DNA of 32,148 bases from an uncultured Eubacterium sp. GTDB lineage: Bacteria > Bacillota > Clostridia > Oscillospirales > Acutalibacteraceae. Below are positions 22,006-29,611 of the stretch, piece by piece (position 1 is the first letter of the stretch; every line of letters starts with the position of its first letter). The notes beneath the pieces are model-generated. The model had not been told where the DNA came from. It did no database searches and was given only the letters and a program-made list of their open reading frames with translations. A program made the translations under genes and the position numbers. The stretch covers positions 1-32,148 of the forward strand of contig CAJTMQ010000014.1 of the NCBI GenBank assembly GCA_910577215.1. The letters run 5' to 3'.

Positions 22006-22737
22006 ATGATTGAATTAAAGGATGTTGAATTCAGGGTTGAGTCTGCAAAGGGCAAGCTTGAAATCATAGACAAAATTAATTTGAAGATAGACAGCGGTAA
22101 GTTTATTGTTATAACAGGACCTAACGGCGGCGGTAAATCAACACTTGCAAAGCTGATTATGGGCATTGAAAAGCCAACCTCGGGCAAGATTCTTTTTGAC
22201 GGAATTGATATTACGGATATGCCTATCAATGAAAGGGCAAAGCTCGGCATCGGCTACGGCTTTCAGACACCTCCGCGTTTTAAAGGGCTTACAGTTCGTA
22301 AGCTTTTGAGCCTTGCGCACGGCAGTGAGCTTCCGAGCGATGAATGCTCTGCTTACCTTACAAGTGTGGGGCTTTGTTCTGCCGATTATCTTAACAGAGA
22401 GGTTGATTCTTCTCTTTCGGGCGGCGAGGTAAAAAGAATAGAGATTGCTTCGCTTATGGCAAGAAATCTTAAGCTTGCAATTTATGATGAGCCGGAGGCA
22501 GGTATTGATTTGTGGAGCTTTGCCAAGCTTGTTGAAAGCTTTAAGGCAATTTCTAAAACCCGCCATGAAAGCGTGCTTATCATCAGTCATCAGGAGCGTA
22601 TTATGCAGCTTGCAGATGAAATTGTTATTATTGCAGGCGGTAAAATTGCGAAGCAGGGTCCGAAGGATGAAATTTTCCCGGAGCTTTTAACACAGCTTGG
22701 AACTGAAAGCAATTGTGCTTTCAGAAAGGAGGTATAA
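22006..22737 (+). CDS. sufC: SufC-like Fe-S assembly ATPase
   Basis: 243 aa from the ATG at 22006, preceded by ATGGAGAT; the frame opens at 21988 but that ATG has no binding site. Walker A TGPNGGGKST, signature SSLSGGEVKRIEIASL, Walker B AIYDEPEAGIDLW and switch ISHQERI are intact. The DEPEAGID form and the lack of membrane partners identify SufC rather than a transporter ATPase. It works with the SufB/D-like protein encoded 4 bases downstream. No sufS, sufU or sufE is present in the window. Confidence 0.93.
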   Translation: MIELKDVEFRVESAKGKLEIIDKINLKIDSGKFIVITGPNGGGKSTLAKLIMGIEKPTSGKILFDGIDITDMPINERAKLGIGYGFQTPPRFKGLTVRKLLSLAHGSELPSDECSAYLTSVGLCSADYLNREVDSSLSGGEVKRIEIASLMARNLKLAIYDEPEAGIDLWSFAKLVESFKAISKTRHESVLIISHQERIMQLADEIVIIAGGKIAKQGPKDEIFPELLTQLGTESNCAFRKEV

Positions 22738-22741
22738 CGCG

Positions 22742-23659
22742 ATGCTTAAAGTAGATTCAGATATGCTTAAAACAATTGCAGACCTTCACGAAGTGCCGCA
22801 GGGTGCATATAACATTAGAAAAAACGGTGCTGCAATGGGCAGAAGAAGCACCGAGCATATCCAGATTATTCCTAAAGAAGATAAGCCGGGTATTGATATT
22901 AAAATTGCACCGAATACTAAAAATGAAAGTGTGCACATTCCCGTTATTCTTTCGGAAAGCGGAATGACAGATGTTGTTTACAATGATTTTTACATTGGTG
23001 AAAATGCGGATGTTGTTATTGTGGCAGGCTGCGGAATCCATAATTCAGGCAGTGAAAAAAGCCAGCACGACGGTATTCATACCTTTTATTTGGAAAAGGG
23101 TGCAAAGGTTAAATATGTTGAAAAGCATTACGGCGAGGGTGAGGGTACAGGTGCCAGAATTTTAAACCCTGTTACAGTTGTTAATCTTGCTGAAAATGCT
23201 GTTGCAGAAATGGAAATGGTGCAGATTAAGGGTGTTGATTCCACAAAAAGAGATACAACGGCAAATCTTGAAAAGGGTGCAAAGCTTACCATTACCGAAA
23301 GGCTGATGACGCACGGAAAGCAGTTTGCCGAATCAAATGTCGAAATCAATATGAACGGCGAGGAATCTGTTTGTCAGATTGTAAGCCGAAGTGTAGGCAA
23401 AAATGATTCCGTGCAGGTGTTTCACCCAAGAGTTGTGGGTAACAGTGCCTGCCGTGCTCACGTTCAGTGTGATTCAATTATTATGGATAATGCAAAGATT
23501 GCATCTATCCCCGAAATAGATGCAACAAATGCAGATGCTCAGCTTGTGCACGAGGCGGCAATAGGCAAAATCAATTCGGATCAGCTCTTAAAGCTGATGA
23601 CCTTCGGTATGAACGAAGAGGAAGCAGAGGAAGTAATTGTTCAGGGCTTCCTGAAATAA
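22742..23659 (+). CDS. SufB/SufD-like scaffold of a minimal SUF system
   Basis: 305 aa from the ATG at 22742, with AAGGAGG 9 bases upstream inside the sufC end; the frame extends back to 22697 but overlaps sufC without a binding site. The right-handed beta-helix core (VKYVEKHYGEG, AVAEMEMVQIKGVDSTKRDT) and the end block AHVQCDSIIMD ... PEIDATNADAQLVHEAAIGKI are SufB/D family. It is much shorter than SufB (about 460 aa), as expected for the ancestral two-gene sufC-sufB (SMS) systems of anaerobes, where a homodimer replaces SufB-SufD. Conserved C in AGCGIHNSG and H/E in LVHEAAIG are candidate cluster ligands. Confidence 0.85.
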   Translation: MLKVDSDMLKTIADLHEVPQGAYNIRKNGAAMGRRSTEHIQIIPKEDKPGIDIKIAPNTKNESVHIPVILSESGMTDVVYNDFYIGENADVVIVAGCGIHNSGSEKSQHDGIHTFYLEKGAKVKYVEKHYGEGEGTGARILNPVTVVNLAENAVAEMEMVQIKGVDSTKRDTTANLEKGAKLTITERLMTHGKQFAESNVEINMNGEESVCQIVSRSVGKNDSVQVFHPRVVGNSACRAHVQCDSIIMDNAKIASIPEIDATNADAQLVHEAAIGKINSDQLLKLMTFGMNEEEAEEVIVQGFLK

Positions 23660-23670
23660 AATGTTTGTTT

Positions 23671-23697
23671 GAGAGGGCTTTATGCCCTCTCTTTTTT
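23671..23697 (+). terminator. Terminator after the sufC-sufB pair
   Basis: GAGAGGGC (23671-23678) pairs perfectly with GCCCTCTC (23684-23691) around a 5-base loop, followed by six Ts. Confidence 0.93.
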
Positions 23698-23783
23698 ATT
23701 TTTTCTTTACATTTTCATTACCGCGTTTAAATTTTATAGCTGTTAAATATAGTTAACGGGTTATCTTATGACGATTTATATGT

Positions 23784-23789
23784 TATACT
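23784..23789 (+). promoter_or_regulatory. Extended -10 promoter of the second two-component system
   Basis: TATACT with TGT immediately before it (23781-23783). The expected -35 (23761-23766, TTATCT) is poor. GTTAA repeats lie at 23742 and 23752, 10 bases apart, a possible activator site. Confidence 0.5.
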
Positions 23790-23809
23790 GTTGAAAGGGA
23801 GTGATGTTA

Positions 23810-24499
23810 ATGGAAACTATACTGGTTTGTGATGATGACAAGGCAATTCTTGATTCTATAGAAATCTATCTGAAGCTGGAGGGCTATCATGTTTTAAAGG
23901 CGGAGGACGGCATTCAGGCACTTGAGCTGATTCAGAGCAATGAAATTCATTGCCTTGTGCTTGATATTATGATGCCGAGAATGGATGGTCTGCAGACTAC
24001 GCTTAAAATAAGAGAAAATTATAATTTTCCTATTATAATGCTTTCTGCAAAGTCTGAGGATACGGATAAAATAGCAGGTCTTGGCTTCGGAGCAGATGAT
24101 TATGTAACAAAGCCGTTTAACCCTCTTGAGCTTGTTGCAAGGGTTAAATCACAGATAAGAAGATATATTTCTTTTTCGGGCTTTGTGCAGAAGAAAACGC
24201 AGATTGTTACGGGCGGTTTAATTGTGGATACAGATGCCAAAACCGTTTCGGTAGACGGCGAAAGTATTAAACTGACCGCAACGGAATATATGATTCTTGA
24301 ATACCTGTGCAAAAATATGGGCAGGGTGCTTTCTTCGGGTCAGATTTATGAAGCCGTGTGGAATGAACCATCCTTTCGCTCTGAAAAAACAGTAACGGTA
24401 CATATAAAGAATATAAGAGAAAAGATTGAAATAAATCCGAAAGACCCGAAATATATTAAGGTGGTGTATGGTCTTGGATACAAAGTGGAAAAAATATAA
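23810..24499 (+). CDS. OmpR-family response regulator
   Basis: 229 aa from the ATG at 23810 (METILVCDDDK); earlier in-frame GTG and ATG at 23801 and 23804 overlap the ribosome binding site AAGGGAG. Receiver: D8-D10 pocket, phospho-acceptor D52 (VLDIMMPRMDG), Ser in MLSAKSE and Lys in YVTKPF. The winged-helix output ends in VVYGLGYKVEKI. The kinase gene starts inside its last 32 bases, so the pair is translated together. Target genes are not evident from the window. Confidence 0.94.
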   Translation: METILVCDDDKAILDSIEIYLKLEGYHVLKAEDGIQALELIQSNEIHCLVLDIMMPRMDGLQTTLKIRENYNFPIIMLSAKSEDTDKIAGLGFGADDYVTKPFNPLELVARVKSQIRRYISFSGFVQKKTQIVTGGLIVDTDAKTVSVDGESIKLTATEYMILEYLCKNMGRVLSSGQIYEAVWNEPSFRSEKTVTVHIKNIREKIEINPKDPKYIKVVYGLGYKVEKI

Positions 24500-26909
24500 A
24501 TACAGTGGTGTAAATAAGGCACTGTGTGTGCTTGTGGCATGCTTTTTTGCTGTTGCTTTTATGCTGAATATAATGTCCTTTGTAAAGTATGCAGCTTTTT
24601 TTGAAGATGATTTATTTAATTCGGATAAGGTTGGTTTTTATAATAGCCATGTATTTGAATACACATTTAGTATAGATATTGATTCTGTATTTTATTATAC
24701 TAATATTGATGCAGAAAATAAGGTGTATGAAGCGGCTAAAGCTGAGTATGTTGAAGAAGGTCTGGCGGCTTATAAAGAGGCAGAGCAAAAATGCCGTAAA
24801 TCTGCCGATGAAATTGAAAATTATCAAAGCAGCTATAATTACTTATATGATGAAAATTATGAGTATTATGAAACAACAGAGGCTCGTTATTCAAATGGTT
24901 ATTACGAGGGGGATAACGGATATTATTATACGAAAACCTTCAGATTTGATAATTTTGGCGTTACGGATAATGTTAATGAAGGAATGGATTTTGGCCACAG
25001 TGATGAAATGGCAATGGAATTACTGGAGAGTTATTATGGCAGAACGAATGAATCGTGGTTACAAGATTCCTACAGGAATATAGACAATGACTATAAGAAT
25101 TTAAAAAATATTCAGTATTATGCGGAAAATGCCGACGGCACAGTAGTTACGAACGTAAACGACAAGGATACTTTTATAAACAGTGTTAAAAGTGGAACAG
25201 GTGACTATATTGCCTATGAAGCAGGTCGCCTGTCCTACAGCTCGAATTTAGAGGGAGTTGCTTTTTATTTAGGATTAGCTCATACGGAAAAAGCAGACTG
25301 TAGCATATATTTTTTAGTGGATTCTGAATTTTCACAGGATGATATGTATGCAGAACTATATGCCGATTATCAGGAAGCGTGTGATATTAACATTAATTTT
25401 GTTATTGCCAATGTTTTTATATCTATAATCGGTATGATTGCATTTGCAGTTATTTCCTGCCGCCTTGCAGGGCATACAGAGAAGGGTGTTTCAACAGCGG
25501 TGCTTGATAAATTGCCTGCCGATTTTCATTTTGCACTTATGGGTGCATTCGTTGCCGCAATTGTAACAGGAGCAGTCGTTCTTATAGTTGAGTACAGTAA
25601 TATATACGGCAGGGAAGGTTTTGTAGACGCACTCATATTAAACGTTTTAAAAAGCACCTGGCCTGCCGTTCTTTTTGCCGGTGCAGGTATAGCAGTTTAT
25701 CTCCTGATTTTAAGCTTTGCTGCTTCACTTTCAAGAGCATTTAAGGCGGGGCTGCCGATTTTCAAAAATCTGCTTATTGTAAGGCTGGTCAATCTTATAT
25801 GGAAAATTTTTGTTTACATTTTTAAAACGTTCTTCAAGTTTTGCAAAATGGTGCTGAGAGGTATTGTAAAATTTTTCGGTACAATTGGTTTCAAACCGAA
25901 AAAGCTGAATAAAAAAACCGTTATGGCAACAGTTTTTTATATGCTGTTTAATATTTTTTCATTCATTATCATTGCATTGCTTGTTTGTGCTTACGATGGC
26001 TTTGCCAATTTCTGCGGTGCACTCGGAATACTTGTGCTTCTGGGAATAGACAGCTTTCTTATCTACAAGGCGGTTAAGTATATGAAGGCACTTGATGATG
26101 TTATTTCAACAAGTGAAAAAAGAGAACCGCTCCCATATTCAGCAGATAAGCTGCCCGAAAGCCTCAGAATTCTTGCAAACAGTCTTGAAGCAACAAATGC
26201 AGAACTGCAGAATGCGGTAATTAAGGCAGTTAAGGATGAACGCACAAAAACAGAGCTTATCACAAATGTTTCCCACGATTTAAAAACGCCGCTTACATCC
26301 GTTATAAACTATATTGATTTGCTTCAGAAGTGCAATATTGAGGATGAAGATGCAAAGAAATATATGCAGGTTATTGATGAGAAATCTAAAAAACTTAAAA
26401 GGCTTATTGAGGATCTTATTGAAGCATCAAAGGTATCCTCGGGCAATGTAACAATCAATAAAACAAAGCTTAACCTGAATGAGCTTGCAGCACAGGCGGT
26501 TGTTGAGGAACAGTCTGATATTGAAAAGAACGATCTTCAGCTTATTTTTGAAGAATCAACCTCAAAGCACATTGTTTTTGCAGACGGCACAAAGATTTAC
26601 CGTGTGTTTGAAAATTTGCTTTCAAATGCAAGAAAGTATTCTGCCCCCGGCTCCCGTGTTTACGCAAGGGTGTATTCCGATGAAAAATTCGGTTATTTTG
26701 AAATTAAAAATATTTCAAAGGAACCGCTCAACATTTCTGCTGATGAATTAACAGAACGCTTTGTCCGCGGGGATAAATCAAGAAGTGAGGACGGAAACGG
26801 ACTTGGTTTATCCATAGCCAAAGAGCTTTGCAGACTAAATGACGGTGAACTTATCATTACGATAGACGGTGATTTGTTTAAGGCAACCGTTAAAATTCCA
26901 AAGGAATAA
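24468..26909 (+). CDS. Large multi-span membrane sensor histidine kinase
   Basis: 813 aa. The ATG at 24468 has AAGGTGG 5 bases upstream and overlaps the regulator by 32 bases. Span 1 is at about 17-40. An external domain of some 270 residues follows, with a Tyr/Glu/Asp/Asn-rich part (about 115-165). At least five more spans follow (roughly 310-335, 350-375, 395-420, 435-460, 480-535), unusual for a kinase. The cytoplasmic part has the HisKA H-box VSHDLKTPL with H603, N-box ENLLSNARKYS and G-box GNGLGLSIAKEL. It should sense an envelope or external signal and phosphorylate D52 of the partner regulator. Confidence 0.93.
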   Translation: MVLDTKWKKYKYSGVNKALCVLVACFFAVAFMLNIMSFVKYAAFFEDDLFNSDKVGFYNSHVFEYTFSIDIDSVFYYTNIDAENKVYEAAKAEYVEEGLAAYKEAEQKCRKSADEIENYQSSYNYLYDENYEYYETTEARYSNGYYEGDNGYYYTKTFRFDNFGVTDNVNEGMDFGHSDEMAMELLESYYGRTNESWLQDSYRNIDNDYKNLKNIQYYAENADGTVVTNVNDKDTFINSVKSGTGDYIAYEAGRLSYSSNLEGVAFYLGLAHTEKADCSIYFLVDSEFSQDDMYAELYADYQEACDININFVIANVFISIIGMIAFAVISCRLAGHTEKGVSTAVLDKLPADFHFALMGAFVAAIVTGAVVLIVEYSNIYGREGFVDALILNVLKSTWPAVLFAGAGIAVYLLILSFAASLSRAFKAGLPIFKNLLIVRLVNLIWKIFVYIFKTFFKFCKMVLRGIVKFFGTIGFKPKKLNKKTVMATVFYMLFNIFSFIIIALLVCAYDGFANFCGALGILVLLGIDSFLIYKAVKYMKALDDVISTSEKREPLPYSADKLPESLRILANSLEATNAELQNAVIKAVKDERTKTELITNVSHDLKTPLTSVINYIDLLQKCNIEDEDAKKYMQVIDEKSKKLKRLIEDLIEASKVSSGNVTINKTKLNLNELAAQAVVEEQSDIEKNDLQLIFEESTSKHIVFADGTKIYRVFENLLSNARKYSAPGSRVYARVYSDEKFGYFEIKNISKEPLNISADELTERFVRGDKSRSEDGNGLGLSIAKELCRLNDGELIITIDGDLFKATVKIPKE

Positions 26910-26959
26910 TAATCAGCTTTAATATTTTTTACAATCAAATGCGTTTTGTAAAAAAATTA

Positions 26960-26988
26960 TTGACAAATAAACTTTTCCCCCTCATAAT
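26960..26988 (+). promoter_or_regulatory. Promoter of the MFS transporter gene at 27.0 kb
   Basis: TTGACA (26960-26965), 17-base spacer, CATAAT (26983-26988). The start of transcription would be near 26995, right before the ribosome binding site. Confidence 0.85.
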
Positions 26989-27005
26989 TATATATAAGGG
27001 GGAAA
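26974..27005. repeat. Perfect 9-bp inverted repeat around the -10 and ribosome binding site
   Basis: TTTCCCCCT (26974-26982) and AGGGGGAAA (26997-27005) are perfect inverted repeats with a 14-base centre that contains the -10 hexamer. The left arm is between -35 and -10 and so is not transcribed from this promoter; the right arm is the ribosome binding site. It looks like an operator more than an RNA hairpin. Confidence 0.55.
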
Positions 27006-27010
27006 TTTTT

Positions 27011-28321
27011 ATGGAGAAAATTAAATCAACTAAACTCGGCGCAAAAATCTGGATAAGTATCATTGTTTTCGGCTTTATCGGTCAGCTTGCATGGGTAATT
27101 GAAAATATGTATTTCAATGTTTACCTTTTTAACGAAATCGGCGGTACCTCAAAGGATATTGCGGCAATGGTTGCAGCATCTGCAATTACAGCGGCGGTAA
27201 CAACTCTGTTTATGGGCGCTCTTTCCGATAAGCTGGGAAAGCGTAAGGTTTTCATAACCTTTGGCTTTGTAATATGGGGTTTTGTAACGGCATCCTTCGG
27301 TCTTATCACCGTTGAAAACACAAGCAAAATCTTCCACACTGCAAATGCTGTTGCAACGGCGGCAATGCTTATTGTTATTATGGACTGTGTTATGACTTTC
27401 TTTGGCTCAACCGCGTCAGATGCCGCTTTCAACAGCTGGATAACGGATGTCACGGATGATACAAACAGAGGTAAAACGGAAACTGTTTTAGGTGCAATGC
27501 CGCTTTTCTCAATGCTTCTTGTTTTCGGCGGCCTTGATTTCTTAACCAAAAATCATCAGTGGAATATTTTCTATTATATAGTAGGCGGTATTACGGCAGC
27601 GGGCGGTATTCTTGGCTTCTTCCTTATTAAAGATAAACCGAATATGAAGGTTAATGATGAAAATTATTTCAAAAATATTTTCTACGGCTTTAAGCTGTCA
27701 ACCGTTAAGTCTAATAAAATACTTTATATAACATTTATTGTTTATGTGATTCTGAACTGTTCATATCAGATTTTTATGCCTTACATAATTATTTATATTG
27801 AAAAATGTCTTGGGATTACGGATTATGCAATTCCTCTTGGTGCAATTCTTATTCTTGCGGCTGTTATTTCAGTGCTTTCGGGCAAGTATATAGATAAATT
27901 CGGCAAGGTTAAGTTTATGCTTCCGTCTATTATCATTCTTTCAATCGGCTTTCTTGCAATGTATTTTGTTAAGCCGGGTGCGCATATGGCCCTGCTTATT
28001 GCTGCGGGCACAATTATGATGGGTGCATTCCTTATTACATCTTCTGCTGTAAGCGGTACAATCCGTGATTACACACCGGAGGATAAGGTTGGTGCTTTTC
28101 AGGGCATAAGAATGGTGTTCCAGGTGCTTATTCCTATGATAGTAGGTCCGTCAATCGGCTCTGCCGTTATTGAAAACAATCAGCTTACCTATGAAGAATT
28201 CGGTGTTGTTAAGCATATTCCTACTCCGGGAATCTTTCTTGCCGCCGCAATTGTTGCCGTAATTTCAGTTGTTCCCGCTCTGGTTCTTTTAAAGAAAACA
28301 AATGCATTAAAGAAAGACTAA
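27011..28321 (+). CDS. MFS transporter
   Basis: 436 aa from the ATG at 27011 (MEKIKSTKLGAKIWISIIVFGF), preceded by AAGGGGGAAA; the frame is open to 26939 but that part is promoter. About 12 spans. The first-loop motif MGALSDKLGKRKVFI and the equivalent second-half motif SGKYIDKFGKVKFML are MFS motif A. The N-terminal WVIENMYFNVYLF and the SWITDVTDDTNRGKTE loop resemble SLC45/GPH-like sugar carriers, but the substrate cannot be named. It lies between the two-component genes and gapA with its own promoter; no clear terminator follows. Confidence 0.88.
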   Translation: MEKIKSTKLGAKIWISIIVFGFIGQLAWVIENMYFNVYLFNEIGGTSKDIAAMVAASAITAAVTTLFMGALSDKLGKRKVFITFGFVIWGFVTASFGLITVENTSKIFHTANAVATAAMLIVIMDCVMTFFGSTASDAAFNSWITDVTDDTNRGKTETVLGAMPLFSMLLVFGGLDFLTKNHQWNIFYYIVGGITAAGGILGFFLIKDKPNMKVNDENYFKNIFYGFKLSTVKSNKILYITFIVYVILNCSYQIFMPYIIIYIEKCLGITDYAIPLGAILILAAVISVLSGKYIDKFGKVKFMLPSIIILSIGFLAMYFVKPGAHMALLIAAGTIMMGAFLITSSAVSGTIRDYTPEDKVGAFQGIRMVFQVLIPMIVGPSIGSAVIENNQLTYEEFGVVKHIPTPGIFLAAAIVAVISVVPALVLLKKTNALKKD

Positions 28322-28345
28322 AAATTGAAATAAACCGACTTTCTT

Positions 28346-28364
28346 TTTGTTAAGAATTAACAAA
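28346..28364. promoter_or_regulatory. Rex-like palindrome upstream of gapA
   Basis: TTTGTTAAGAATTAACAAA is a perfect palindrome with 8-base arms. The redox repressor Rex binds TTGTTAA-N4-TTAACAA in clostridia; here both half-sites are perfect but the centre has 3 bases instead of 4. It ends 23 bases before the gapA -35. It has no GC stem or U-run, so it is not a terminator for the preceding gene. Confidence 0.45.
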
Positions 28365-28387
28365 CTTAAATTATTGGAAAAAAGTTC

Positions 28388-28416
28388 TTGATATTCGGGG
28401 ACAAACAGTATAAAAT
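28388..28416 (+). promoter_or_regulatory. gapA promoter
   Basis: TTGATA (28388-28393), 17-base spacer, TAAAAT (28411-28416); an overlapping TATAAT at 28416-28421 may also serve. Start of transcription is near 28423. Confidence 0.7.
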
Positions 28417-28426
28417 ATAATACGAT

Positions 28427-28449
28427 AAAATATTGTCAAACAATATTTT
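28427..28449 (+). promoter_or_regulatory. AT-only hairpin at the 5' end of the gapA transcript
   Basis: AAAATATTG (28427-28435) pairs perfectly with CAATATTTT (28441-28449) around TCAAA. An identical second CAATATTTT at 28458-28466, just before the ribosome binding site GGAGG (28470-28474), can compete for the same arm. It may stabilise the mRNA or tune ribosome access. Confidence 0.5.
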
Positions 28450-28482
28450 AAAAAAATCAATATTTTTTCGGAGGTATTCCAA

Positions 28483-29496
28483 ATGGTAAAGGTTGCTATT
28501 AATGGTTTCGGCCGTATCGGTCGTCTTGCATTCCGTCAGATGTTCGGTGCTGAAGGCTACGAAGTTGTTGCTATCAACGATCTTACAAGCCCAAAGATGC
28601 TTGCTCATCTTCTTAAGTATGACTCATCACAGGGTAAGTATGCTCTTGCTGATACAGTTGAAGCTAAAGAAACATCAATCGTTGTTGATGGTAAGGAAAT
28701 TGAAATTTATGCAAAGGCTAACGCTGAAGAGCTTCCTTGGGGCGAGCTTGGTGTAGACGTTGTTCTTGAATGCACAGGCTTCTACTGCTCAAAGGATAAG
28801 GCTTCTGCTCATATTAAGGCAGGCGCTCGCAAGGTTGTTATTTCTGCTCCTGCAGGTAATGATCTTCCAACAATCGTTTACAATGTAAACCACGATACAC
28901 TCGCAGCAGAGGATACAGTTATTTCTGCTGCTTCCTGCACAACAAACTGCCTTGCTCCTATGGCAAAGGCTCTTAACGATTATGCAGAGGTACAGAGTGG
29001 TATCATGTGCACAATCCACGCTTACACAGGCGATCAGATGACTCTTGACGGTCCTCAGAGAAAAGGCGATCTTCGTCGTTCTCGTGCTGCTGCAGTTAAC
29101 ATTGTTCCTAACTCAACAGGTGCTGCAAAGGCTATCGGTCTTGTAATTCCTGAGCTCAACGGCAAGCTTATCGGTTCTGCTCAGCGTGTTCCTACTCCAA
29201 CAGGTTCAACAACAATCCTTACAGCTGTTGTTAAGGGCAATGATGTTACTGTTGAAGGCATCAATGCTGCTATGAAGGCTGCTGCAAACGAAAGCTTTGG
29301 CTACAACACTGATGAAATCGTTTCTTCAGATATTGTTGGTATGCGTTACGGCTCACTCTTTGATGCTACTCAGACAATGGTTCTTCCAATCGGTGAAGGT
29401 CTTTATGAGGTTCAGGTTGTTTCTTGGTATGATAATGAGAACAGCTACACATCACAGATGGTTCGCACAATCAAGTACTTCTCAGAGCTTGGCTAA
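28483..29496 (+). CDS. gapA: Glyceraldehyde-3-phosphate dehydrogenase
   Basis: 337 aa. The N-terminal NAD site NGFGRIGRLAFRQ, the catalytic SCTTNCLAPMAKAL with C152, IHAYTGDQ, and the C-terminal SWYDNENSYTSQMVRTI are diagnostic. D33 at the end of strand 2 (AINDLTS) points to NAD rather than NADP. The gene uses GCT, GTT, CTT and GGT codons heavily compared with its neighbours, typical of a very highly expressed glycolytic gene. CGGAGG is 8 bases before the ATG. It has its own promoter, a leader hairpin and a strong terminator, so it is monocistronic; no pgk or tpi follows. Confidence 0.98.
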   Translation: MVKVAINGFGRIGRLAFRQMFGAEGYEVVAINDLTSPKMLAHLLKYDSSQGKYALADTVEAKETSIVVDGKEIEIYAKANAEELPWGELGVDVVLECTGFYCSKDKASAHIKAGARKVVISAPAGNDLPTIVYNVNHDTLAAEDTVISAASCTTNCLAPMAKALNDYAEVQSGIMCTIHAYTGDQMTLDGPQRKGDLRRSRAAAVNIVPNSTGAAKAIGLVIPELNGKLIGSAQRVPTPTGSTTILTAVVKGNDVTVEGINAAMKAAANESFGYNTDEIVSSDIVGMRYGSLFDATQTMVLPIGEGLYEVQVVSWYDNENSYTSQMVRTIKYFSELG

Positions 29497-29525
29497 GCCG
29501 AACAACTGAAAAAGCTATAAAATTA

Positions 29526-29554
29526 AGCGAGGTTGCAAAACCTCGCTTTTTTTT
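29526..29554 (+). terminator. gapA terminator
   Basis: AGCGAGGTT (29526-29534) pairs perfectly with AACCTCGCT (29539-29547) around a GCAA tetraloop, followed by a run of eight Ts. Confidence 0.95.
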
Positions 29555-29570
29555 ATGGATTTATTTATAT

Positions 29571-29600
29571 AAAAAACAGGAGGGCATTTGCCCTCCCTGT
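29571..29600 (-). terminator. Terminator of the minus-strand symporter operon
   Basis: ACAGG-AGGGC (29576-29585) pairs with GCCCT-CCTGT (29590-29600, one bulged C) around ATTT. On the minus strand it is followed by a T-run (29571-29576). It lies 12 bases beyond the stop of the minus-strand gene. Confidence 0.9.
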
Positions 29601-29611
29601 AATTATGTTAA

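Noticed and set aside
23742..23760. GTTAA repeats upstream of the second response regulator as a firm binding site
   Set aside because: Only two short AT-rich copies with a 10-base period; too weak to call separately.
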